This document shows positions 51,899 through 60,121 of a stretch of 64,000 bases of DNA, piece by piece. The notes beneath the pieces are model-generated. The model saw only the letters and a program-made list of their open reading frames with translations. It was not told the origin of the DNA and did not search any database. This stretch comes from Caballeronia arvi (lineage in GTDB: Bacteria; Pseudomonadota; Gammaproteobacteria; Burkholderiales; Burkholderiaceae): NCBI RefSeq assembly GCF_001544695.2, contig NZ_FCOM02000028.1, positions 32,571-96,570 on the forward strand, read 5' to 3'. The position numbers were made by a program, and so were the translations under genes. Position 1 is the stretch's first letter, and the number at the start of each line of letters is the position of its first letter.

Positions 51899-53251
51899 AT
51901 GATGTTGAACTCATACGCGCAACACCAGGTTGATGCGCCGCATCGCATCCTCATCGTCGGTGGGGGCGCTGCCGGACTGGAACTCGCAACGCGGCTCGGC
52001 AACGGCGTGGGCAAGCGGCGGCGCGCCGAAGTCATCCTGATCGACCGCCATCCGACGCACTTCTGGAAGCCGCTCCTGCATGAAGTCGCGTCGGGCCAGA
52101 TCGATGCGTCGAGCCATCAGATCGATTACGCGGCGCATGCGAAGTGGAACCACTTTCGTTTCGAGCAGGGTGCGCTCGCGGGCATCGATCGCGGCCGCCG
52201 CGAGATCGTCATCGACGAGACCACGGACATCGACGGCCGTCCGCTGCTGCCGCGCCGAACCCTCGCGTTCGATACGCTCGTGCTCGCGCTCGGCAGTGTC
52301 ACCAACTTCTTCTCGATTCCGGGCGCGGGGCAACATGCGCTGACGCTGGAAACGGTCGAGCAGGCGGAAACGTTCAGACGGCGTCTGTTGTCGAGCCTGC
52401 TGCGTTCGAGTCACGCGCGGCAGGTGAGCCCCGACGCGGCGAAGACGCCAGTCTCGGTGACGGTGATCGGCGGCGGCGCGACGGGCGTCGAGCTGGCCGC
52501 CGCGCTGCGCGGATCGGCGGAAATGGTGCGCGACTATCATCTGGCGTCGCTTGACCCGGCCAGCGATATCTGCATCCGTCTGCTCGAAGGCGCGCCGCGC
52601 GTGCTGCCGGCGCTGCCGGAGCGCATCTCGACGCGCGCTCAGGACGTGCTGGCCGCGCTCGGCGTCGAGGTGAGGCTGGGTTGCCGCGTGGGTTCGGTCG
52701 GCGCGGATTCGGTTTGCACCGCCGACGGCGAAACGCTCGCTAGCGACATCACCATCTGGGCGGCCGGCGTGGAAGGACCGCCGGTCCTGCGCCGGATGGA
52801 AGGACTGCCTCTGAACCGCCTCGGGCAGGTCGTCGTCGATGCGACGCTGCAGGTCGAGGCCGGCTCGGGCATCTACGCGATGGGCGATTGCGCCGCGTGC
52901 GCGGCATCGAAGGGCGACGCGCTCGTGCCGCCGCGTGCGCAGGCGGCCTATCAGCAGGCCGTCTACCTCGCCGATGCGCTCATGCGGCGTCTCGACGGCC
53001 GCGCCGTGCAGGGCTTCTCCTATCGCGATCAGGGGACGCTGATTTCGTTCGGCCGTGCGGGCGCGGCGGGCGCGCTGATGAGCGAACTGCTGCGCGGGCC
53101 GGTTTTCATCGAAGGATGGTTGGCGGCTTCGTGCTACCGGCATCTGTATCGCCGGCACATCATGGGGCTGACGGGCGTCAAGCGGGCCGTGATGTATGCG
53201 GCGAGTCAGTGGCTTCGTGAGCGTGTGCGGCCGACCGTGAAGCTGAACTGA
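51899..53251 (+). CDS. NADH dehydrogenase-like FAD/NAD(P) oxidoreductase (NDH-2 type)
   Basis: This 450-residue flavoprotein has two dinucleotide sites: HRILIVGGGAAGLELATRL near residue 18 (FAD) and VSVTVIGGGATGVELAAAL near residue 185 (NADH). The C-terminal IYAMGDCAACA is the FAD-binding closing motif. A C-terminal amphipathic/hydrophobic stretch (GPVFIEGWLAASCYRHLYR) fits peripheral membrane attachment, as in NDH-2 enzymes that pass electrons from NADH to quinone without pumping protons. It could replace or bypass complex I under some conditions. ATG at 51899 or 51902 is ambiguous. The upstream small gene is 15 bases away. Confidence 0.88.
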   Translation: MMLNSYAQHQVDAPHRILIVGGGAAGLELATRLGNGVGKRRRAEVILIDRHPTHFWKPLLHEVASGQIDASSHQIDYAAHAKWNHFRFEQGALAGIDRGRREIVIDETTDIDGRPLLPRRTLAFDTLVLALGSVTNFFSIPGAGQHALTLETVEQAETFRRRLLSSLLRSSHARQVSPDAAKTPVSVTVIGGGATGVELAAALRGSAEMVRDYHLASLDPASDICIRLLEGAPRVLPALPERISTRAQDVLAALGVEVRLGCRVGSVGADSVCTADGETLASDITIWAAGVEGPPVLRRMEGLPLNRLGQVVVDATLQVEAGSGIYAMGDCAACAASKGDALVPPRAQAAYQQAVYLADALMRRLDGRAVQGFSYRDQGTLISFGRAGAAGALMSELLRGPVFIEGWLAASCYRHLYRRHIMGLTGVKRAVMYAASQWLRERVRPTVKLN

Positions 53252-53419
53252 ACTGAACGGCAGCGGAAGGGAAATGTCTGGCGTATGCCGACATCGAACG
53301 ATCGGACTGTTGTTCGCGTCCAGCGCGTGAGGGCAAAGACATGCGCGGATTCGAGTTCGAAGCTACCCGTATCCGCTCATAAATTCGACGCAAACCGGTG
53401 ATTGCCGTTTTTCACGTAT

Positions 53420-53435
53420 TGGCACGGCCCATGCA
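53420..53435 (+). promoter_or_regulatory. Near-consensus sigma-54 (-24/-12) promoter
   Basis: TGGCACG at 53420-53426 and ATGCA at 53431-53435 differ from the sigma-54 consensus TGGCACG-N4-TTGCA at one position. The invariant GG (53421-53422) and GC (53433-53434) have the exact 10-base spacing. Transcription would start near 53446, 46 bases before the double-glycine peptide ATG, which is a plausible leader length. An enhancer-binding activator would be needed; no such gene is in this window. Confidence 0.72.
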
Positions 53436-53491
53436 GAAGACCGGGTGGCGACTTTCACGCCACTCACCTTACTTTTGCCAGGAGACCCGCC

Positions 53492-53734
53492 ATGACTACG
53501 CTGACCATCACCGATCTGCCGCGCACCGACACCCTGCATCGCGACGCGATGTCCTCCATTCGCGGCGGCATCGCCACGATCACTTTGCCGCCGAACGGCA
53601 ACCCCGGTCCATTGCCGCCGTCCATTCCGGCGTCGTGGTCCGGCGTCGCCGCCGCGATCCTGAAGGATCTCCACATTCCGGTGCCGTGGCCTGGGCAACC
53701 GGTTCCTCAGACGCAGGACCCGCGTCTGCTCTGA
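53492..53734 (+). CDS. Orphan double-glycine-leader peptide precursor (bacteriocin/RiPP-like)
   Basis: This 80-residue precursor starts at ATG 53492 behind an AGGAG ribosome binding site. The first 26 residues, MTTLTITDLP then a HRDAMSSIRGG end, look like a double-glycine leader (cleavage after Gly-Gly). Similar AMxxVRGG-type leaders recur in Burkholderia-group genomes. The ~54-residue core is unusually proline-rich (LPPNGNPGPLPPSIP, then IPVPWPGQPVPQTQ), with no cysteine, so no lanthionine or disulfide is likely. No peptidase-containing ABC transporter, immunity gene or modifying enzyme is adjacent; export and any modification must be supplied elsewhere. A near-consensus sigma-54 promoter is upstream and a strong hairpin follows. 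Function unknown; could be a signal, bacteriocin or antifungal peptide. Confidence 0.78.
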   Translation: MTTLTITDLPRTDTLHRDAMSSIRGGIATITLPPNGNPGPLPPSIPASWSGVAAAILKDLHIPVPWPGQPVPQTQDPRLL

Positions 53735-53747
53735 ACGCGAAACGACA

Positions 53748-53773
53748 AACGGCGGGCGCGTGCGCCCGCCGTT
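53748..53773. terminator. Strong 11-bp GC-rich hairpin terminator
   Basis: AACGGCGGGCG at 53748-53758 pairs perfectly with CGCCCGCCGTT at 53763-53773 around a CGTG loop. It lies 14 bases after the peptide stop and 16 bases before the convergent porin remnant end. There is no T-tract but the stem is very stable, so it can terminate either strand. Confidence 0.75.
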
Positions 53774-53788
53774 CGCGCCTGCTTCGGA

Positions 53789-54055
53789 TCAGAATCGGTG
53801 ACGCAAGCCGACCGTCGCCGAGACCTGGCTGTTCGTCGACGATGCAGACAGGCCGTTGATCGCAGCCGTGATGCCCGAATCGCCCGTATCGCTCACGTGC
53901 TGATACACGCCCTGCAGATACACGTCGGTGCCCTTGGACAGCGCATACGCGGTTTTCAGGCTGAACTGATTCCACTTCGGATCGGTGCCGTCGAGATGGC
54001 CATCGGTGAAGATGTAGGCGCCGGACACCGTCCACGCTGGCGCACGGAATCGTAC
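53789..54055 (-). pseudogene. Porin (Gram-negative porin_4 type), C-terminal remnant
   Basis: About 88 residues match the end of a Burkholderia-type trimeric porin: PAWTVSGAYIFTDG, FSLKTAYALSKGTDVYLQGV and the terminal VSATVGLRHRF, whose last Phe is the outer-membrane insertion signal. The N-terminal ~280 residues expected for the family, and any signal peptide, are missing: similarity stops near 54055 and the upstream sequence to 54126 is unrelated. It is a broken remnant rather than a functional gene. The start at 54103 in this frame is an incidental ATG. Confidence 0.8.
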
Positions 54056-54126
54056 TGACGGCCGAACTCGCGCCCGCATGCAATTGACTCCGATGTCCAC
54101 CACGGGTCTCAGGACTTACACGACAT

Positions 54127-54582
54127 TCAACTAAACGAGCGCCCAGGGCGCTTCATACTCATAAGGTCTGTCACCTCATGCCGATCATCGGCGGACGTGA
54201 TGGGAATAGTCAGCCATTTTCCGTCAGGGTATGCCCGGGCTTCATCGTAGAGTTTGACGAACTTTGGGCTCCAGGAATAACGCCGCGCCTCAAACTTCTC
54301 GCGCTCAGCACGCCCCAGGACCACCAGAACCGAAAACAGCCTGTATGCCGGCAGCAGGGTGCAGAAGGCCCTAGTTTTTTTGTAGCGCAGTGACCAACCG
54401 CGTTTCTCGCCACCATATAACCAGTCTGGCGCGAAAACATCGGGGTAGAACGCCTCGATCCAGTTCCGCAATCCGACCCAATGTTCAAACGCCTCTGGCC
54501 CCATCCAGTCGCGGACCGTCCGCTCATCGGGCTGTGACGATTTGTCGGTGATTCTGTCGCCGATTTGGGTGAACTGGTTCAT
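54127..54582 (-). CDS. DUF3788-family protein
   Basis: This 151-residue soluble protein fits DUF3788: WVGLRNWIEAFYPDVFAPDW, YGGEKRGWSLRYKKTRAFCTLLPA and a closing EVTDLMSMKRP. Such proteins are small, structurally YjbR-like and often sit in stress or mobile contexts; no function is established. It is the last gene of the minus-strand run below the AraC regulator, 47 bases after the DUF417 gene, and its ribosome binding site AGAGGAAAACGAC is good. Confidence 0.83.
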   Translation of the reverse strand: MNQFTQIGDRITDKSSQPDERTVRDWMGPEAFEHWVGLRNWIEAFYPDVFAPDWLYGGEKRGWSLRYKKTRAFCTLLPAYRLFSVLVVLGRAEREKFEARRYSWSPKFVKLYDEARAYPDGKWLTIPITSADDRHEVTDLMSMKRPGRSFS

Positions 54583-54629
54583 GTCGTTTTCCTCTCTTAA
54601 AAGAACTTCACACGCTTATCTATCTCAGG

Positions 54630-55136
54630 TCACGACTTCCGGGCGTCAGGCCGCGAGGTCTGGACAGATGCCAGAAGGAGAGAAATCGATGCGGCAAGCA
54701 GAACGAGATCCTTGAGAAGGAACTGTCCAGGGATAGCCGAAATAGCCGGAAATCCACCCGCCGTCGCTTCGGCGACCCCTGGCGTGCTGAAGAAGAAGGT
54801 GAGCGTTATCAGATACGTCGCAGCTGACATCGCTGCTCCCAGTGCGGAGAAAACGGGCTGGACGGCTCCAATGATCAAAGCTGCTGCCGTCGACAATTCA
54901 AGCACGCCGATAACGTAGCTTGCCCCTTGAACTCCAAATAAGGAGTGCAACCAACTCATGATGGGGCTGTTGATGATGAACGGAGCAATACCGTTGGCTT
55001 CGTAGGCGGTGAATTTCATGGCACCGAACCAGAGAAACACAACGACCAACGCCCATCTGAGCAAGGCCAGACTAGAGAGCGATCCGACGTTCCTTTCGGC
55101 GATTTGAAAAGGGCGCTGATTTGCGTGAATTTTCAT
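54630..55136 (-). CDS. DUF417 (YkgB/RclC-type) membrane protein
   Basis: This 168-residue inner-membrane protein with about four hydrophobic segments matches the DUF417 family, to which E. coli RclC, a reactive-chlorine-stress protein, belongs. Recognisable are LLRWALVVVFLWFGAMKFTAYEA at the start and ITLTFFFSTPGVAEA further on. The gene is 14 bases after the GNAT gene, an operon-like spacing. In the context of quinone reductase, nitroreductase and peroxidase-like genes, a role in oxidative or electrophile stress is likely, though not proven by the sequence. Confidence 0.85.
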   Translation of the reverse strand: MKIHANQRPFQIAERNVGSLSSLALLRWALVVVFLWFGAMKFTAYEANGIAPFIINSPIMSWLHSLFGVQGASYVIGVLELSTAAALIIGAVQPVFSALGAAMSAATYLITLTFFFSTPGVAEATAGGFPAISAIPGQFLLKDLVLLAASISLLLASVQTSRPDARKS

Positions 55137-55150
55137 TTGGAGTATCCAGT

Positions 55151-55636
55151 TCAGATTGTTCGTCGGTCTTCGGGAGCCTCGAATTCAGGGCCGACCCGAC
55201 CCCGGTACTGGACGAAACCCGAGCGATCACCGACGCTGTCGTATAGCCGCATGCCGGTATGGTTGGTTTCGCGTGTCAGCCAGTGCACACGGGACACCCC
55301 GCGACGGTTCGCATCGGCATAGACATGCTCGATCAGCTTGCGGCCGATACCGCCGCCACGCGCATCAGCCGCAACAAATAGGTCCTGAAGATAGCAATAG
55401 TCGCTTGTTGTCCAGGTGGATCGATGGTAGATCGAATGCACCAGCCCAAAGGCATGTTCGCCCACCAATGCAAGCGCTGCATGCATGGGCTCAGTCGGGT
55501 TCAAGAATCGCTCCCATGTTTCGAGCGTCACGGACTCCGGAATATCTACTTCGTAGAATCGCTGATAGCCTTTCCACAGAGAAAGCCAATTATCGAAATC
55601 GCTGTTTTCAACGGCTTTGATCTCAACCAATTGCAT
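55151..55636 (-). CDS. GNAT-family acetyltransferase
   Basis: This 161-residue protein shows the GNAT fold and its acetyl-CoA motif A: LQDLFVAADARGGGIGRKLI (R/Q-x-x-G-x-G/A) after the YLQ strand, followed by motif B VHWLTRETNHTGMRLYDSVG. Substrate unknown. Members of this type N-acetylate small amines, amino acids or peptides. It is 35 bases after the exported cupin gene and 14 bases before the DUF417 gene, so belongs to the same run of stress-type genes. Confidence 0.88.
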   Translation of the reverse strand: MQLVEIKAVENSDFDNWLSLWKGYQRFYEVDIPESVTLETWERFLNPTEPMHAALALVGEHAFGLVHSIYHRSTWTTSDYCYLQDLFVAADARGGGIGRKLIEHVYADANRRGVSRVHWLTRETNHTGMRLYDSVGDRSGFVQYRGRVGPEFEAPEDRRTI

Positions 55637-55671
55637 AGCCTGCTCCTGATAATCTATAAGTGAGCTTCTGT

Positions 55672-56091
55672 CTATTTGATCGGCGTGGTCAGCGCTTTGT
55701 CATTGGTGTCCAGGATGAACACGGCGAGCAGCTTTGCCGGCTCGGTTTTGCTCGCGTTGCGGCTGATCGAATGGATAGCGCCCGGCCGTTCCGACCAACT
55801 CTCGCCTGCCCGATAGGTGCGCATCTCGCCGCCATCCACTTTCGACTCGATTGCACCCTTGATCACGTACGCGTAAATGAAGGCCGACTTCGCGTGGGTG
55901 TGCGGCAATGAGGCCGCGCCCGGCGCGTAATCGACTTCCACCGCAATCAGCGATTTGCCGGGAACATTGGGGATAACCGCATCGAAGTTCTTCGTGACGG
56001 TTTGCCCTTCGCCGTCATGGGCCGAGGCGGCGCCCGCCGTCACGATGGCGAGTGTCGCGTAGCTGGCAGCGACGATGCTTCGGATCTTCAT
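55672..56091 (-). CDS. Exported cupin-domain protein
   Basis: This 139-residue protein has a Sec signal peptide (IVAASYATLAIVTAGAASA, cleavage before HDGE) and a single cupin domain. The domain has the two histidine/glutamate motifs LPHTHAKSAFIYAYVIKG and GESWSERPGAIHSISRN, so metal binding is likely. It acts in the periplasm. The ATG at 56091 is chosen because the signal begins there. It is 103 bases downstream of the quinone-reductase-like gene. The substrate, if any, is not known; exported cupins of this type occur in stress-related and dissimilation loci. Confidence 0.87.
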   Translation of the reverse strand: MKIRSIVAASYATLAIVTAGAASAHDGEGQTVTKNFDAVIPNVPGKSLIAVEVDYAPGAASLPHTHAKSAFIYAYVIKGAIESKVDGGEMRTYRAGESWSERPGAIHSISRNASKTEPAKLLAVFILDTNDKALTTPIK

Positions 56092-56194
56092 GGTCTTGTC
56101 CTTCTGAGTGTCGGCCAATCTTTGTTCATCTCTGTTTCGTACCAGCCTTGCGGATGCGCAGGGGAGGGCAGAACTGCTTGCCCCCGCTGCTTTC

Positions 56195-57112
56195 TCAAGG
56201 ACGAACGCGAATAATCGTCTTCCCGTGGTGCCGCTTGGTTCCGTTGAAGGTGGCAACGGCGTCGTCGAGCATTGCGATGTTGCCGATGTGTGTGCGCAAC
56301 CGTCCGTCCCGCACCCGCTGGACGATCTCTCTGAGCTGCGCGCGATCGGGCTCGACAACGAAGTCGACCGTCATGCCATTGGCAGGCCGCGCGTCGATCG
56401 GCCCGGCGATTGTCACCAGCGTTCCTCCGGCTCGAATCAAGCCTGCAGACCGCCTGGCGATGCCGCCGCCGAAGACATCGAAGACCAGGTCGACGCCACC
56501 AACGTCTTCGAGGGCGTCGCTCTCGAGATCGACGAATTCCTGCGCACCGAAGTCGAGCGCCATCTGACGGTGGGCAGCGCGTCCGGTACCGATGACGTAG
56601 GCACCGTGCTCACGTGCGAGCTGAGTTGCCATCGATCCGACTACGCCCGCCGCGCCATGCACGAGGACGCTCTGTCCCGCCCGAAGATGGCCGTGCTCGA
56701 ACAGTCCCTGCCACGCAGTCAGGCCCGGCATCGGCAGGCTCGCGCCCACCGTGAAGTCGACATCGCCCGGCAGCGGCGCGAGATTGCGTGCCTCGACCGC
56801 CACATACTCTGTCAAGGTGCCGTTGCGATACCAGTCCGTGACGCCGAACACGCGCTGTCCCACCGATAGCCCCGTTGTGCCATAGCCGAGAGCGGTGACC
56901 ACGCCGGCCAGCTCGTGCCCGGGTATCGATGGTGTTCGGTCGTTGCCTTGACGATCGGTCCAGGTCGAGGGCCACGTCAGTTCATCCCAGGTGAACCCTG
57001 ACGCATGGACCTGAACGACGACGTCGTTTATTCCCGCCTCCGGCTCGGGCCGCTCTGTCAGTTGCATCCCGGCCGTTCCTGCGGCCTGGTCCGTCACAAT
57101 GATCGCCTTCAT
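56195..57112 (-). CDS. NADP-dependent zinc-less quinone/enone oxidoreductase (MDR family)
   Basis: This 305-residue medium-chain reductase starts MKAIIVTDQ and has the Rossmann nucleotide motif GAAGVVGSMATQLAREHGAYV. It lacks the paired cysteines of zinc ADHs, as expected for quinone oxidoreductase-type enzymes that reduce quinones, enones or related electrophiles with NADPH. An AGGAGATGG ribosome binding site supports the ATG at 57112. It lies 62 bases after the AhpD-like gene. Together with the nitroreductase and AhpD-like genes this looks like a detoxification unit. Confidence 0.88.
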   Translation of the reverse strand: MKAIIVTDQAAGTAGMQLTERPEPEAGINDVVVQVHASGFTWDELTWPSTWTDRQGNDRTPSIPGHELAGVVTALGYGTTGLSVGQRVFGVTDWYRNGTLTEYVAVEARNLAPLPGDVDFTVGASLPMPGLTAWQGLFEHGHLRAGQSVLVHGAAGVVGSMATQLAREHGAYVIGTGRAAHRQMALDFGAQEFVDLESDALEDVGGVDLVFDVFGGGIARRSAGLIRAGGTLVTIAGPIDARPANGMTVDFVVEPDRAQLREIVQRVRDGRLRTHIGNIAMLDDAVATFNGTKRHHGKTIIRVRP

Positions 57113-57174
57113 CGTCCATCTCCTCGTGAGTGGTATGCCGTCCTGTCCAGACTCCTTCAAAGGATCGATGGTGT

Positions 57175-57723
57175 TCAGATCGAGCCGGCAGGCGGGACAG
57201 CGGGGAAGTCCTTCTCGGGATCGAACACGTTATTGAAGAAGTTCGTCAGCGAGTACATGGCCACCAGCGCGATGACTTCCGTCACGTTCGCATCCGTGTA
57301 GCCGGCATCGCGAACAGCCTGCAAATCGGCATCACTGACCCGGCCTCGGTTTTCGATGACTTTTCGCGCAAACTGGATGGCGGCGTCCCGCTTCGGATCG
57401 GTTGCATGCCCCTTCCGAGCGAGGATGATTTCATCGGCCGGCAACTTCGCCATGTGCTCCGCCGTAAAGCTGTGAACCGTCAGGCAGTAGTTGCACCCAT
57501 TCACTTCGGAGACGACCAGGCCGATGCTGTCGCGCGTTTTCACGTCGAGTGCCTTGCTCAAGGATCCGAGCAGGGTCGCCCATGCGTTGAACGCGATCGG
57601 ACTCTGGGCGAAGGCCGTCATCATGTTCGGGGTGAATCCGATGTTCTTGGTGAACGCATCGAGTGTCGGCTTCGATTCGGCCGGCAATTGATCCTGATTC
57701 AAGATAGTAGTCCTTGTCATCAT
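57175..57723 (-). CDS. AhpD-like/carboxymuconolactone decarboxylase-family protein
   Basis: The 182-residue protein has the AhpD core motif EVNGCNYCLTVHS (C-x2-C with a following His), which supports thiol peroxidase or disulfide-reductase activity in alkylhydroperoxidase D relatives. The helical bundle matches the CMD/AhpD family. Two adjacent ATGs (57720 and 57723) are in frame; either is possible. It starts 85 bases after the nitroreductase gene. The likely role is thiol-dependent peroxide reduction in the cytoplasm; specific substrate is not shown. Confidence 0.88.
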   Translation of the reverse strand: MMTRTTILNQDQLPAESKPTLDAFTKNIGFTPNMMTAFAQSPIAFNAWATLLGSLSKALDVKTRDSIGLVVSEVNGCNYCLTVHSFTAEHMAKLPADEIILARKGHATDPKRDAAIQFARKVIENRGRVSDADLQAVRDAGYTDANVTEVIALVAMYSLTNFFNNVFDPEKDFPAVPPAGSI

Positions 57724-57808
57724 AGTCTCTATAAGTTGCGGTATCACTGCTTGGAAATAGTGCCTGCCGCCTGTTTTCGCGGCCTTATGGTTATTCTGTA
57801 CGACGCGC

Positions 57809-58444
57809 CTATACGAGCGCCAACACATCGTCCACGGGACGGCGCGGCTTCTGCGCCCAGTTTCCTGCTCGCTCCGGTCCTACGGACAACAGCAGGACGG
57901 GCACTTCGTCTGCGGCGAGTCGGAACTCGCGGTGAACTGCGTCGGCATCGAAACCAATCATCGGTGTCGAACCCAGACCCAGTGAGCGGGCCGCATAGAT
58001 CATCGCCGACGCGCCGAACGAGGCCGTGCGTACGGCTTCGTCGCGCCGGCGCTGCGGATACGCCATGTACAGATCGCGTGCGGGGTTCTCCCACTCCGAC
58101 ACCATCGCGGCCGGCATGATGCCCGCCTTCACCAGCGGAGCCAGGCGCTCCGGTATGACGCTCGTATCGACCAGCTGTCCACACACGATGAAGGTAACAG
58201 CGGCATCGGTGATGGCGGGCTGGTTCCAGGCGATCGGACTCAGCCGTGCTTTGGCTTCAGGCGTGCGTACGGCGATGAAGCGCCAGTTCTGCAAGTGAAA
58301 GGATGTCGGCGCACTGGTGCCGATCCGCACGAGCTCGCGGATCTGGTCGTCGCTCAAGGTAGCAGCGGGATCGTAATACTTGGCGGCGCTGCGGCTCAGG
58401 ATACATTCGATGACTGCATTGGTCATGCTTGCTCCATTGTTCAT
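57809..58444 (-). CDS. Nitroreductase-family flavoprotein
   Basis: This 211-residue FMN-dependent reductase has the family motifs RSAAKYYDP at the N-terminus (flavin phosphate contact), SAPTSFHLQNWRFIAVR (FMN/substrate region) and LGLGSTPMIGF near the C-terminus. Such enzymes reduce nitro groups, quinones or enones with NAD(P)H. The ATG at 58444 has an AGGAAAC ribosome binding site; an internal ATG at 58426 is less likely. It begins the minus-strand run 198 bases below the AraC gene, which is probably its activator. Confidence 0.9.
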   Translation of the reverse strand: MNNGASMTNAVIECILSRSAAKYYDPAATLSDDQIRELVRIGTSAPTSFHLQNWRFIAVRTPEAKARLSPIAWNQPAITDAAVTFIVCGQLVDTSVIPERLAPLVKAGIMPAAMVSEWENPARDLYMAYPQRRRDEAVRTASFGASAMIYAARSLGLGSTPMIGFDADAVHREFRLAADEVPVLLLSVGPERAGNWAQKPRRPVDDVLALV

Positions 58445-58642
58445 GGTGTTTCCTATCGGTGCGGATGCATCAGGTGGCTGGGAGTCTCTACTTTAGGGCT
58501 ACGCAAAAGCAATTTCACGACCGCATTTGCTCAATAAAATGTCCAAAAGGATCAAGTCAACGGGAAGGGAGCATTCCGTCTCGTCGAGATCGAAGTGAAG
58601 ATGACGCGGGTATCACACCGGAAGCGAAGCGAGGGTTCTCGG

Positions 58643-59602
58643 CTACTGCTGATCTTCGCGCGCAAGGCGGCGCCATTGACCCGCCGTCATGCCCATTCTG
58701 TCGGCGAACAGGCGCCGGAATGAAGAAACGGATTGATAGCCTACCGATTCCGCGACCGCTTCGACTGTCGTCGCAGGCTTCTTCAGCTCGTTTGCAGCCA
58801 GGCTCATGCGGATATCAATCAGCAAATCGATAGCCGAACGGCCGAGCGTGTCCTGGAAGTGACGCATGAAGGTAGCGCGTGACATGCTGCACAAGCCGGC
58901 CAGATCAGGCAGCGTCCATGCCCGAGCGGGATCGGAGAACATGGCTGAGAGGGCAGGCGCCAGCCGTGGATGACCGGCCAGTGCCAACAATCCAGCCGGC
59001 GCCTGATCAGACTTGCTCGCTTCGCGAAGTACGAGGGTGAACAGCGCCGAACTGAGCGCGTTCAGGATCGCGCATCCTCCCACTTTTTCGCCCGTGGCCT
59101 CTTCGCGCATCAGCCTGACAAAGCTGGCGAGATGGGTCGAAGCGGACTCGATACCCGTTTCGCCGCCGCCATCCATGGTCCGTATCACCATATTGGTGGG
59201 CAGGTAATTGCGAATCAGCCGATCATGAGGCGGTCCAATGTGAAATCGCCCGCACAACATATCCAGATGCTCGCCGTTGCCGTCATTCTCGCTGAACGTC
59301 AAGCCAGCAGAACTCTGGCGTTCATAGGTCGGCCCCGGGACACGTCCGCTGCCATCGTGCAGAATATGCGCCGCCCCGTCAGGGATCAGCAGGATATCGC
59401 CGCCCACCAGTTCCCTGGTCGTCCCTGTCTGCGGATCTTCGACGATGGCGCGTCCCTTGAGCACGACGTGATACGGGATCTCGCGCGCTTCGGCCTGCGG
59501 CCACGCCACACGCCACGGCGCACCGTAGGAGCAACGGACCTCCAGCCGTCCGGTGACGGAGACCATTTGCAGCAGCTGACTCAGCCAGTCGACTTGGGAC
59601 AT
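58643..59602 (-). CDS. AraC-family regulator with cupin-type sensor
   Basis: This 319-residue regulator has an N-terminal AraC-binding-like cupin domain (GDILLIPDGAAHILHDGSG) of the AraC/cupin_6 type. A C-terminal pair of helix-turn-helix motifs (about residues 215-312) includes WTLPDLAGLCSMSRATFMRH and VEAVAESVGYQSVSSFRRLF. AraC/cupin_6 regulators commonly govern nearby dehydrogenases and detoxification enzymes. It is upstream of the nitroreductase gene on the same strand. The window gives no direct effector evidence; a reactive electrophile is a reasonable guess. Confidence 0.9.
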   Translation of the reverse strand: MSQVDWLSQLLQMVSVTGRLEVRCSYGAPWRVAWPQAEAREIPYHVVLKGRAIVEDPQTGTTRELVGGDILLIPDGAAHILHDGSGRVPGPTYERQSSAGLTFSENDGNGEHLDMLCGRFHIGPPHDRLIRNYLPTNMVIRTMDGGGETGIESASTHLASFVRLMREEATGEKVGGCAILNALSSALFTLVLREASKSDQAPAGLLALAGHPRLAPALSAMFSDPARAWTLPDLAGLCSMSRATFMRHFQDTLGRSAIDLLIDIRMSLAANELKKPATTVEAVAESVGYQSVSSFRRLFADRMGMTAGQWRRLAREDQQ

Positions 59603-59694
59603 ACGATTCCGTTAGACCTCGGCATGGGAAGGGTGTGTTGGGTGAAACGCTTTCCGATGTATATGCCTGCGTTGTTCACCCGCTTTGATCTGGT

Positions 59695-59979
59695 TCAAGG
59701 CGTTGGTGCATGGAGAAAGCCGGATACTGCAGAAGCCAGAATCATCCGGTGCCGGTTGATCGGAACCTGCGATCCATGTGCACGAGGACGAAATATCGAA
59801 TCCCCGCGGCGAATCGGCTTACCGGAGAGGACACAAATGGCATCCGCACGCGCAGAACCGATACCCCAGATCTGATTCGCGTAGTGACCCAGACAAGGAT
59901 CGCTCCAGCGAATGCTGATCGTCGTCGACGACAGCTTCTCCACAATCGAGACGTGCAAGGGTGAACGTTCGTTTTGCAT
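59695..59979 (-). CDS. DUF3331-family protein
   Basis: This 94-residue protein fits DUF3331, a family I know mainly from Burkholderia-group bacteria: ISIRWSDPCLGHYANQIWGI, ICVLSGKPIRRGDSIFRPR and NRHRMILASAV. The start is taken at ATG 59979 because the preceding ~30 residues of a longer reading do not look like the family. No function is established. It lies 92 bases above the start of the AraC gene and is divergent from the second MocR regulator. Confidence 0.8.
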   Translation of the reverse strand: MQNERSPLHVSIVEKLSSTTISIRWSDPCLGHYANQIWGIGSARADAICVLSGKPIRRGDSIFRPRAHGSQVPINRHRMILASAVSGFLHAPTP

Positions 59980-60121
59980 GTTCGGGCATCGCTTTTCACA
60001 GAGACGGCCAGGCCGATGCTGTCTCGCGTCTAGAGCCAGGCAAGGGCGCGCTTGCGTTGAACGCAACAGGTTCCGAGCAAAGCCGCCATCATATTTGGCC
60101 TTACGTTTCGATCAATGATGA

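Noticed and set aside
59980..60066. Longer DUF3331 start
   Set aside because: The additional 29 residues are Arg/Cys-rich and do not resemble the family; the internal ATG gives a normal protein.
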